This document shows positions 30,966-38,211 of a stretch of DNA of 40,034 nt, piece by piece. The notes under the pieces are model-generated. The model was not told where the DNA came from and ran no database searches. It was given only the letters and a program-made list of their open reading frames with translations. The stretch spans positions 1-40,034 of the forward strand of contig CAUJDI010000048.1 of the NCBI GenBank assembly GCA_963169565.1. Reading direction: 5' to 3'. The translations under genes were made by a program, and so were the position numbers. This DNA comes from Bacillota bacterium (lineage in GTDB: Bacteria > Bacillota > Clostridia > Christensenellales > Aristaeellaceae). Numbering within the stretch: the first letter of the stretch is position 1; the number at the start of each line of letters is the position of its first letter.

Positions 30966-31006
30966 CAAATACTCTCTTTCATCTGCCAACCCTGCCGACG
31001 TGTCAT

Positions 31007-31054
31007 AGTGTAGTCGGGCCGGATCATAAACGCAATCAACTCTCCGTAGAGTTG
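31007..31054 (-). promoter_or_regulatory. Promoter and inverted-repeat operator of the GIY-YIG/DUF2087 genes
   Basis: On the minus strand TTGCGT, a 17-base spacer and TACACT (31007-31035). CAACTCT-CCGT-AGAGTTG at 31037-31054 abuts the -35, a likely repressor or activator site. Confidence 0.65.
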
Positions 31055-31125
31055 GAATGGGCGCGGCGTTGATGGATCATCACAGAACATGGCGCGGGAG
31101 CCTGCTTTTATTCCCTTAAGGCTCC

Positions 31126-31205
31126 CTCGCCGGCGAGGTGTTCGCCTGCCAGACGGACATAGGGGGGCTGCCGGCGGGGAGGGTCAGGCTGGGGAAGGGG
31201 GAGGC
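31126..31205 (+). pseudogene. Decayed 3' fragment of an SMP-30/gluconolactonase gene
   Basis: The stretch from CCTCGCCGGCGAGG to GGGAAGGGGGAGGCG matches 29654-29730 of the intact SMP-30 gene with few mismatches. In frame it reads LAGEVFACQTDIGGLPAG followed by RVRLGKGEA, against LSGALFACRTDTGGLPPG and RVRLGAGEQ in the intact gene. Nothing of the upstream two thirds of the gene is present, and a TAA stands just before it in this frame. It could be a remnant of a paralogue or of a displaced gene end left by an insertion. Confidence 0.8.
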
Positions 31206-31581
31206 GCGTAAGTACGAAATGCCGTCAAAGAACCGTCCCCTGAAGACATTTGGCTGGTGTTTCATGTCAAGTCGCATAAATGTACAGAGGGTAAGATAAC
31301 AAACTATATTCTATTTCCATAGAAGCCATGGCCTTGACTGCATTTATGTGGGTGTGTTTCCGACGGCTATACTACTACGAGGTAGTATTCGCGGCATATC
31401 GGTGTTGAATGCGGGAAAAGTGTTGTTCATTATCAACTGAAGTGATGACTTTGTCCTGCGCACACCATAAGGTACAATGCCAATTTGTACAATATCACAA
31501 GCACTGTCACCTTCGGGTGGCATAAAACCGTTTTGTTGTCGTATTCAAAACGACAGTTGTTATAATATAGTTTCTATATAT
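31206..31581. other. AT-rich intergenic region with hairpins
   Basis: Base composition drops sharply here. A TTGTCC/TACAAT promoter candidate (31451-31478) precedes three small hairpins: GTACAA/TTGTAC at 31472-31490, TGTCACC-TTCG-GGTGGCA at 31505-31522 and CGTTTTG/CAAAACG at 31529-31552. TATCGGTGT at 31399 repeats a box of the SMP-30 upstream cluster. No protein gene was seen; a small RNA is possible but unproven. Confidence 0.4.
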
Positions 31582-32100
31582 TTATGACAAGATGATAGAA
31601 CTCAATAGTTCTGGCCAACGAGTTAAAACCTCTTTGCCAAATATCACTTCGTCAACAACACCGCTATTCATTGCATCAATTAATCGTTAGAGATATGATT
31701 TCCCTTGAATCCACCATGTTCTATAAGAATCAAAAAAAAGCACGTGATATACTTTTACTCCAGTTCTTTCAAACAATTCTTTTAGCTCGAGACCATCTAG
31801 TTGTGTCTCATATACAGCATCTGCAACTCTACTACCAAATGTCGTAGCATAATAATACTCCTTAATTTCCCATACGATTTTCGGTGTATTTATACTGGGA
31901 TAAGCGCCGTCAAATCTTCGAGATGATGCGCCAATTAGTTGCCTATCTGCATCCCAAATATAGACTAGCCCGCATGGATCGTCAGCAAAGCCGAGAGAAT
32001 TGTCGTTGCCAGTCAATTCATATATTGTGTTTTCTGTTATTATATTTATTAATGAAGAGGAATATGCAACTTGACGAATACCACGGATTTTCAGGGATTG
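31582..32100 (-). pseudogene. Nuclease-like gene interrupted by an in-frame stop
   Basis: The minus-strand frame is open from a TAG at 32101 down to a TAA at 31687-31689, then continues in the same frame to a final TAA at 31582. Joined, it reads on from GKSYL, stop, RLIDAMNSGVVDEVIFGKEV, then LTRWPEL. The continuous sense on both sides of the stop shows a nonsense mutation and not the gene end. VWEIKEYYYATTFGSRVAD, with an ExK in it and an earlier Asp (FDGAYPS), hints at a PD-(D/E)xK nuclease core. No start codon with a good ribosome binding site is visible; the first candidate is a TTG at 32016, but related-looking sequence extends upstream of it. Function is unknown. Composition is AT-rich, like the DUF932 gene. 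Confidence 0.7.
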
Positions 32101-32119
32101 CTATTCCAGTTTATGGGAA

Positions 32120-33100
32120 TTATGCCGCTTTTTTTATCAACTCAAGCGCTATAACGTATGCCCTTGCCTTTTGAGATTCGCCTTCACCAAACCATATCCG
32201 CTTTAGCAGTCGATTGTCCCCTAATTTATATTCATTTGGATGGTCGATGTATTCAGTGACAGCATTATAGGCCGCCCATAGCCTGCCTCTGATACCAAGT
32301 TTCCTGTTAATCTCGGAGTTATAGATATTCATCAACATATTTTGTATTTTGATGTTCTTTTCTCTGGCTTTATGCTGGCTTTCCGTTTTCACATTCCTTT
32401 CATTCATAACAGGGTACAGCGTGTCAAAATATCCCCATGTTTGATCTTCATTTATTTTACGATCATACATCGCCTTGAAGTTTTCTTCGGCCCCTGTGTA
32501 AATACGTAGGATATCCTCAACAGCTGTACTAAGAAAGTTCAATCGAAGATGCATACTGGCAACGTGCTTAATTCTCGTTGTTTCATCTCTTTCCAGAGCT
32601 AAGTTTAGTGTATTCTGACAGACAACGCGGATAGGTGTGAATTTCACACTAACCGCTGACTGGCCATCATGGCTATTGCTAAGCAGTAAGTACTTTTTTA
32701 TTTCATCATTATCGCATACTGCAAAGCTAGGATTTTCTTTGATTTTTGTTAAGATCCAGACAATCTCACCTTTACCAATTGAACCAGCGGTTTCGTATTC
32801 AAGAAAACCATTCTTGATCAGTGGATCAAAAAAATTGAAGGCGTCTCGATTTTGAAGCGGTGTATACCCGGCTTTGACCACACCAAGAACAGCCGGTTTC
32901 TTTGGGACATTTCTTACTATGCCATAATAATCATCAACAAGAATTCCGCCTTCTGTATATAGCTTTGTCTTGCTGACTTCCCAATCAAGGCCTGCTTGTT
33001 GTACAGCGGTTTCTGAGTCGGGAGGCACATGCAGTTCAACGCCTTCTCTATGCCAGGGCATCTTGCCAACATAGAACATACTTTCAACATTTGCCGGCAT
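32120..33100 (-). CDS. DUF932 phage/plasmid-like protein
   Basis: 326 residues. The start region MPANVESMFYVGKMPWHREG, then KPAVLGVVKAGYTPLQNRDAF, and the central KFTPIRVVCQNTLNLAL are the DUF932 / TIGR03299-type phage-plasmid signature. The role is unknown; such genes travel on phages, plasmids and integrative elements and are often near replication or recombination genes. An excellent site, CAAGGAGGT, lies before the ATG. It is AT-rich compared with both flanks and transcribed away from the phage structural genes. The broken nuclease-like frame starts 20 bases downstream of its stop. Confidence 0.9.
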   Translation of the reverse strand: MPANVESMFYVGKMPWHREGVELHVPPDSETAVQQAGLDWEVSKTKLYTEGGILVDDYYGIVRNVPKKPAVLGVVKAGYTPLQNRDAFNFFDPLIKNGFLEYETAGSIGKGEIVWILTKIKENPSFAVCDNDEIKKYLLLSNSHDGQSAVSVKFTPIRVVCQNTLNLALERDETTRIKHVASMHLRLNFLSTAVEDILRIYTGAEENFKAMYDRKINEDQTWGYFDTLYPVMNERNVKTESQHKAREKNIKIQNMLMNIYNSEINRKLGIRGRLWAAYNAVTEYIDHPNEYKLGDNRLLKRIWFGEGESQKARAYVIALELIKKAA

Positions 33101-33485
33101 CTTTTACCTCCTTGTAATAATACATAATCATCGATGTGTTCAGCATACAAAGAAAATAACCAGTGTCATTCAAAACTAATATAAACAGTAACACGAAGCG
33201 AATTAAATATCAAACTGCTTGGTTACCCGGATTTAATAATTTTTCAAAATTCTTTAGAAGCGTAGTCAATCAGCCTCTTCCACCCAAAAACCGCATACAC
33301 CGCCCTCTCATATTAAATGAATGAGCAAACGCGGAGGCGCAAAAAGCCTGCCTCATCAAAGTGTTTGCGACTGATTTTGTATCCAAACAATGTCACCCCA
33401 TGTCACCCCTAGTCACTGGATGTCATTGTTCGCGCCGTGCTATCCTGCCAGCAAAAGGGAACAGGCGTTCCCGTACAACAGGAGG
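33101..33485. other. AT-rich to GC-rich transition before the phage structural genes
   Basis: This stretch separates the divergent DUF932 and portal genes. The left part is AT-rich; no clear minus promoter could be fixed. The right part holds four phased (A/T)GTCA motifs and a perfect GGGAAC-AGGC-GTTCCC hairpin (33457-33472) just before the portal gene. Nothing that codes for a terminase is present. Confidence 0.55.
33391..33425 (+). promoter_or_regulatory. Helically phased (A/T)GTCA repeats upstream of the portal gene
   Basis: TGTCACCCCA at 33391, TGTCACCCCT at 33401, AGTCACTGGA at 33411 and TGTCATTG at 33421 are spaced exactly 10 bases apart. One motif per helical turn suggests cooperative protein binding, such as a late-gene activator. 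A packaging-type site is an alternative. Confidence 0.55.
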
Positions 33486-34757
33486 ATGAGCGCCATCATT
33501 ACGCTGAACCGTTCCGCCGTGTCAGGCGGCGTCCCCACCCCCGCGGCGATCAATGAGTGCGTCCGGGCATTCCGAAGGGACCTGCCCCGGCTGTCCCGCC
33601 TGGCGCGCTACTTTGACGGCAGGCATGACATCCTCGCCCGCGCCCGCCTGGCCGGGCTGCCCAACAACCGCCTCACCCACGCCTACCCCCGCTACATCGC
33701 GCAGGTGTCCGCCTCCTACCTGCTGGGGGAGCCGGTGCGGGTGGACGGGCCGGAGCCGGGGGCCTCCGCCCTGCGGGAGCTGCTGATCCAGGCGTCGGCG
33801 GACTCCGTGGACCTGGAGATCGCCATCGCCCAGGCGGTCTTCGGGCGGGGGGTCTCCCTCTGTTATGAGGACGACGCCTCCGGCGCGCCCTTCGTCTGCG
33901 CCCTGGACCCCCGCACCGCCTTTGTGGTGTATGACGACACGGTGGCGCATGAACCGCTGTTCGGCGTGTACGTGCATGCCGACGGCTCCGACAATGCCTT
34001 CCTGGTCTACACTGCCGACGCGGTCCATACCTTACGTTCCTCCTCCCCCCGGTCAATCCCCACCGCCGTGCCGCACGCCTTCGGCGCTGTCCCCATGGTG
34101 GAATACCTCAACGGGCCGGACGCGCACGGCGACTTTGAGGACGTTCTTTCACTGATTGATGCTTATGACCTCCTCCAGTGCGACCGCCTCAATGACCGGC
34201 AGCAGTTCTCCGACGCCCTGCTGGTCCTGACCGGGGTGATGGGCGTGACGGGCGCGCCGGGGGACACTTTCTCCCCGCTGGAGCGGCTTAGGAGCGAGAA
34301 GACCCTCTCGCTGCCGGATTCGGACGCGAAGGCGGAGTGGCTGGTCAAGAACGCCAACGAGAAGGACATCGACGTGCTCCGCCTCGCCCTCGCCCAGGAC
34401 ATCCACAAGTTCTCCCTGACCCCGGATTTCTCCGACGAATCCTTCTCCGGCAACGCCTCCGGCATCGCCATCAAGTACAAGCTGTTCAACTTCGACAACC
34501 GGATCAAACTGAAGGAACGCTACTTCGTCACCGGCCTCAGGGAGCGCGCCCGCGCCTTCTGCGGCTGGCTGGCCTCCCGGCGCGGCCTCTCCCTGGACGC
34601 GGACAGCCTGTCCTTCCGCCTGTCCCGCCGCCTGCCGGTCAACGAGGCGGAGCGCGCCGCGTCCCTCAAGGACATGGCGGACATCCTGCCCGCTGAAACG
34701 CTCCGGTACCACTCGCCGTTTTCCCCCGCCCCGGCGGGTTCGGGGGGTGATGCCTGA
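33486..34757 (+). CDS. Phage portal protein (SPP1 Gp6-like)
   Basis: 423 residues from the ATG at 33486. AGGAGG touches this ATG with no spacer, which is odd, but the next ATG is far inside the conserved part; a weak ATC start at 33495 would fit the spacing better. The SPP1-type portal pattern runs from LARYFDGRHDILARARLAGLP and YPRYIAQVSASYLLGEPV, through ERLRSEKTLSLPDSDAKAEW, to the conserved SGIAIKYKLFNFDNRIKLKE then RYFVTGLRE. The portal forms the ring through which DNA enters the capsid and nucleates its assembly. It is the first gene of the structural run. No terminase precedes it. Confidence 0.9.
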   Translation: MSAIITLNRSAVSGGVPTPAAINECVRAFRRDLPRLSRLARYFDGRHDILARARLAGLPNNRLTHAYPRYIAQVSASYLLGEPVRVDGPEPGASALRELLIQASADSVDLEIAIAQAVFGRGVSLCYEDDASGAPFVCALDPRTAFVVYDDTVAHEPLFGVYVHADGSDNAFLVYTADAVHTLRSSSPRSIPTAVPHAFGAVPMVEYLNGPDAHGDFEDVLSLIDAYDLLQCDRLNDRQQFSDALLVLTGVMGVTGAPGDTFSPLERLRSEKTLSLPDSDAKAEWLVKNANEKDIDVLRLALAQDIHKFSLTPDFSDESFSGNASGIAIKYKLFNFDNRIKLKERYFVTGLRERARAFCGWLASRRGLSLDADSLSFRLSRRLPVNEAERAASLKDMADILPAETLRYHSPFSPAPAGSGGDA

Positions 34758-34817
34758 CAGAACATCATGCTTTCGTTACCGATCCCTGCCAAATCGATGA
34801 AACAGAGGTGATTGTTT

Positions 34818-35240
34818 ATGCCTGATCCTGTTGGCCTTTTCCCTGATCCGTTGCCCCCGGAGCCTGTGGATGCCGCCCATGCCGAGGCGGACCCGGTGCC
34901 CAATCCCCCCGTGAGCGCCCCAAACGAAGATGACCTTGCCGCGCGTGAAGCCGCCCTGTCCCTGCGGGAACGCCAGTTTGCCGCTCGGTCTCAGCTGATG
35001 GACATGGGGCTGTCCCCTGACCTGATGAAGCACTTTGATTTCTCGTCTGATGAATCCCTTGACCGTTCCCTTGCCCTTGCCGTGACCGCGGCTTCCGCCG
35101 CCCGCTCCCCCGCGTCCGTTCCCCCCGCGACCCTGCCGCCGTTCCCCCGCGTTGCGTCCTATGCTGACCGCGTCCGTCTGTGGCAGATCGACCCGCAAGG
35201 GTACAAAACCGCCATCGCTGACGCTGAGCAAAGAATCTGA
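34818..35240 (+). CDS. Probable capsid scaffolding protein
   Basis: 140 residues from the ATG at 34818, 7 bases after CAGAGGTG. A proline-rich acidic N terminus is followed by a coiled stretch (EDDLAAREAALSLRERQF) and a segment (LMDMGLSPDLMKHFDFSSDE then SLDRSLAL) that matches the pattern of DUF4355/Gp20-type scaffold proteins. The position between portal and major capsid is the standard one for a scaffold. Function is inferred mainly from size, helical character and position. Confidence 0.75.
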   Translation: MPDPVGLFPDPLPPEPVDAAHAEADPVPNPPVSAPNEDDLAAREAALSLRERQFAARSQLMDMGLSPDLMKHFDFSSDESLDRSLALAVTAASAARSPASVPPATLPPFPRVASYADRVRLWQIDPQGYKTAIADAEQRI

Positions 35241-35268
35241 AACCATTTGAGAAAGGAAATTGATACTC

Positions 35269-36387
35269 ATGGCTGAAACATTGACCTCTAACCTCGTTGT
35301 CCCGGAAGTCGTTGCCGATATGGTGGAAACCGAATACGGCGCGAAGATCACGCTCCTTCCTGTCACCGCGCAGGACGATTCCCTGACCGGACAGCCCGGC
35401 GACACGCTGAAGTTCCCCGCCTTCCGCTACATCGGCGCGGCTTCTGAAGTGGACGAGAACGGACAGATCACCGCGTCCCTGCTGTCCTCTTTCGCCGTCC
35501 CTGTCAAGGTGAAAAAGTACGCGAAAGCCGTCACCCTGACGGACGAAGCGCGGCTCTCCGGCGTGGGTGATCCTGTGGGCGAAGTCGCCCGGCAGCTTGC
35601 GCACTCCATCGATCACGCAGTGGACGATGCCCTGTTCGCCCAGCTTGCCACCTGTCCCTATTCCCGCGCATACATGATTTCCGCGCTGTCTTCCAATGCC
35701 GTGGCAGATGCCCTGACCATGTTCGGCGATGAACTGGACGGTGACAAGATTCTGCTCGTTGACCCTGCGGGCTTCGCCACCCTGCGCAAGGATACCAACT
35801 ATATCCGCGCGTCTGACATGGGACAGCGCATGATCTTCTCCGGCGTGGTCGGTGAAATCTGGGGCTGTCAGATCGTGGTATCGTCCAAGATCGTGCCGGA
35901 TACTACCCTCAAGGAGACCCGCTATTACATCGTCAAGCCCGGTGCCCTCCGCCTTGTCAACAAGCAGGGGACTTTCCTTGAGGTGAAGCGCGAGGCTGAG
36001 TATATGCGCGATACCATCTTCGCGTCCAAGCATTGTGCCGCTTACCTGTATGATGCTTCGAAACTCGTCGCCCTGTCCATCCCCACCGCTCTGCAGACCA
36101 TCACCGAGGGCGCGGATGGTATCCATTGCGTGGACGGCGGGAGCGGGAAGACCATTCTTGTGATCCCTGCTCAGTACGCACCCACCCCGCCCACCTATAA
36201 GTGGGTGTACAAGCTGTCTGATTCCGGCTTGACCCCGGTGTTTGGAACCGCGCAGACCGCTACCACTGACTGGGTTTCCTCTACTACTGCCTTTTCCTGC
36301 GATAAGCAGTACGCCCATGTCATGCTTGTGGACAGCGCGAACAAGCCCATCAAATACTGCGAGGTCACGCCCGTCGTGGGGCTGTGA
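35269..36387 (+). CDS. Major capsid protein (N4-gp56-type, HK97 fold)
   Basis: 372 residues from the ATG at 35269, 9 bases after AAAGGAA; a TTG three codons earlier is less likely. The family pattern is visible: a start around SNLVVPEVVADMVETEYGAK, LTGQPGDTLKFPAFRYIGAA, KVKKYAKAVTLTDEARL, QLAHSIDHAVDDALFAQL and the C-terminal REAEYMRDTIFASKHCAAYL. About 85 residues after that core (from near 290: GGSGKTILVIPAQYAPTPPT to the end) look like an added beta-rich domain, possibly a surface decoration. It forms the shell with the scaffold and portal encoded upstream. Confidence 0.85.
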   Translation: MAETLTSNLVVPEVVADMVETEYGAKITLLPVTAQDDSLTGQPGDTLKFPAFRYIGAASEVDENGQITASLLSSFAVPVKVKKYAKAVTLTDEARLSGVGDPVGEVARQLAHSIDHAVDDALFAQLATCPYSRAYMISALSSNAVADALTMFGDELDGDKILLVDPAGFATLRKDTNYIRASDMGQRMIFSGVVGEIWGCQIVVSSKIVPDTTLKETRYYIVKPGALRLVNKQGTFLEVKREAEYMRDTIFASKHCAAYLYDASKLVALSIPTALQTITEGADGIHCVDGGSGKTILVIPAQYAPTPPTYKWVYKLSDSGLTPVFGTAQTATTDWVSSTTAFSCDKQYAHVMLVDSANKPIKYCEVTPVVGL

Positions 36388-36474
36388 CGCGCTTCCTGCC
36401 GGGGGGCGGGCTTGATCCCCCGCTCCCTGGCTCTCCCGACGCCGTTTCCATTCCGACTGATTGGAGCGTATTTC

Positions 36475-36789
36475 ATGGCCGCGATTGACACTTTCAAGAC
36501 CCTGCTGAATGGGGCAACGCCCCCGGCTGATGCCTACATCACCGCGCTCCTGAACCAGGCGGACGCGCTCATCCTGGGCTATACACGCCTGGCCTCCGTC
36601 CCTGCCACCCTGGACAGCGTCCGCGCCGCCCTTGCCCTGGTGCTGTTCAACCGCGCCGGGGCGGAGGGTGAATCAAAACGCATTGAGGGTGAGATCACTT
36701 CCTACTATGAAGCGATCCCGGAATCTATCCGCGTTGCCCTCCGGCGTTTCCGTTCCGCTCAGGCTGTTTCCCTTTTGGATTTGCTCTGA
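36475..36789 (+). CDS. Phage head-tail connector protein
   Basis: 104 residues, all-helical. NQADALILGYTRLASVPATL, ALALVLFNRAGAEGESKRIE and EITSYYEAIPESIRVALRRF match the gp6/gp15-like connector pattern of siphoviruses. It should sit on the portal ring. GGAGCG precedes the ATG, and an 87-base gap follows the capsid gene. The stop shares a base with the next start. Confidence 0.82.
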   Translation: MAAIDTFKTLLNGATPPADAYITALLNQADALILGYTRLASVPATLDSVRAALALVLFNRAGAEGESKRIEGEITSYYEAIPESIRVALRRFRSAQAVSLLDLL

Positions 36790-37106
36790 TGCTCCGCCGC
36801 CGCCGCCTTCTTTCCGTCCATTGTGACAAGACCGCTCAGCTTGCCGATGCAACCGGAGGCGTTTATCGGCTGAAGACCGTCACGCACTTCGACTTCCCCG
36901 CGCTCCTTCTCCCGCCCCGCCGCCGCATCGTGCGGACGCTGTCCGGCTTTCGGCTCTCTACCACGTGGACGGTCATCCCGGACGGCTTCCCGGATGTGTC
37001 GCAGAAGGACTACCTGTACCTTCCCGGCGATGCCCGCGCCTACCTTGTCACCGGGCTTCGCTCCTATCCCCGGCATATGGAGATCGACCTTGAGATCCTG
37101 AATTGA
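36789..37106 (+). CDS. Putative phage head-closure/minor structural protein
   Basis: 105 residues, beta-rich, starting at the ATG that overlaps the connector stop (TGATG). Its place right after the connector is that of a head-closure (stopper) protein, and the beta-barrel style pattern ending YLVTGLRSYPRHMEIDLEIL agrees. The sequence itself is not diagnostic. It has a very basic N terminus (MLRRRRLL). Expression is probably by coupling, since no ribosome binding site is seen. Confidence 0.65.
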   Translation: MLRRRRLLSVHCDKTAQLADATGGVYRLKTVTHFDFPALLLPPRRRIVRTLSGFRLSTTWTVIPDGFPDVSQKDYLYLPGDARAYLVTGLRSYPRHMEIDLEILN

Positions 37107-37147
37107 CCTCTATCCGTTCTTTTATTCTGTTTTGCGGGGGTGCTGCC

Positions 37148-37828
37148 GTGCTTGCCTTGATGACTTCCGTCTATACCGCGCTCCATTCCGGTATGTCCTG
37201 TGCCGTGTCCCGCGCATGGCCTGACCGTGATCCCATCATGCCGTCCCTGTCTTTCCGGCTCAAGTCCTGGGCGCGGCTCCCTGACGGCTCTGCTGTTGCG
37301 ACCGTCGCTGTGCAGATACGCGCCATCAATCCCGCCCTCTGTGATGATCTTGGGGAAGACGCGGACACCGTCATGCAGACGCTCGGCTTCGCCCTGTCCG
37401 CCGCCGCGGACGATGTGGAACCTGATACCGGATTCCCGCTCAAGTTGTTGGAGTTTTCCGCCGTCCTGGGGGGTGCTGCTGTCGCCCCCCTGTCCCTGTC
37501 CATTCTGAAGTCCGGCTCTTATGCGTCCATCAATGGCTTGTCTGACTTCAAGGTTGATCCGGCTGAGGCACTTCTGATCCCCGCTGACAAGGTTTCTTCC
37601 GTCAATGCTTCGTTTACCATCGGTCGCACCCGGAAGGAGCGCATCACCGCCTCCGGCTTGTGGATTCCCGCCGATGTCGGTCAGCTTGCCGTCAGGACTG
37701 GTTTCCTTGCCGGGGCTTCTCAATGGTTCACTTTCGCCCGCTCCCCGCTGTCTTCCGTGTTCCTCGCCTTCATCGATTCTTTTGTCGCCTTGCCCTCCGG
37801 CTTTTCTTTCTCTTTGCAGGTCGTCTGA
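37148..37828 (+). CDS. Phage minor structural protein of unknown type
   Basis: 226 residues from the GTG at 37148, 7 bases after GGGGG. A TTG at 37103 overlapping the previous stop would add a hydrophobic leader that looks artificial, and an ATG at 37160 is also possible. The first half (LPDGSAVATVAVQIRAINPA, and LGEDADTVMQTLGFALSAAA) resembles tail-terminator or completion proteins. The second half (from about residue 115) contains strands such as VNASFTIGRTRKERITASGL and is unrecognised. A fusion of two small structural genes is possible. Function is inferred from position only. Confidence 0.6.
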   Translation: MLALMTSVYTALHSGMSCAVSRAWPDRDPIMPSLSFRLKSWARLPDGSAVATVAVQIRAINPALCDDLGEDADTVMQTLGFALSAAADDVEPDTGFPLKLLEFSAVLGGAAVAPLSLSILKSGSYASINGLSDFKVDPAEALLIPADKVSSVNASFTIGRTRKERITASGLWIPADVGQLAVRTGFLAGASQWFTFARSPLSSVFLAFIDSFVALPSGFSFSLQVV

Positions 37829-37873
37829 TGTGCTTCGCCTGTCTCCCGCGCCCCGCGCTGAAAGGATTTCTGC

Positions 37874-38194
37874 ATGAATGTACTGCTGAATGGTAACGCC
37901 GTACTGGAGCCGTCCGTCCTGTCCTCTGAGTGGGTGACCGTGGCGAGTGTCCTGCTTCGTCAGGTCACGCTCCGCTATGATTCCATCGCCCCCGCCGCCG
38001 CCACACTGATTCTCGCGCCGGGGACTGCCCCTGCCGGGGTTAATGTCACGTTCCTCGATCCCTCTACCAATGCGAACGCCACGCTCCTGCTTGTCTGTTA
38101 CTCCGCGGAGATTTCCGCCGTCTTTGATCGTTCCGGCGTGATCACGTACGCGCCGCTTCTTCTGACCCTCCGCGCCGTTCCGCCGGGGCCCTGA
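37874..38194 (+). CDS. Small beta-rich protein in phage cassette, unknown function
   Basis: 106 residues from the ATG at 37874, with AAAGGAT 7 bases upstream. It is predicted almost wholly as strands, with many A, L, V and T and no charged clusters; a possible decoration or tail-tip type jelly roll. It stands where tail genes should begin, yet a lysin gene follows at once. No family recognised. Confidence 0.6.
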   Translation: MNVLLNGNAVLEPSVLSSEWVTVASVLLRQVTLRYDSIAPAAATLILAPGTAPAGVNVTFLDPSTNANATLLLVCYSAEISAVFDRSGVITYAPLLLTLRAVPPGP

Positions 38195-38211
38195 TGCTGT
38201 GAGGTGTTTTG

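Noticed and set aside
31687-31689. Stop-codon readthrough or recoding in the nuclease-like gene
   Set aside because: The stop is TAA, not TGA, and no selenocysteine-type or pyrrolysine-type signal is seen; a simple nonsense mutation is the plainer reading.
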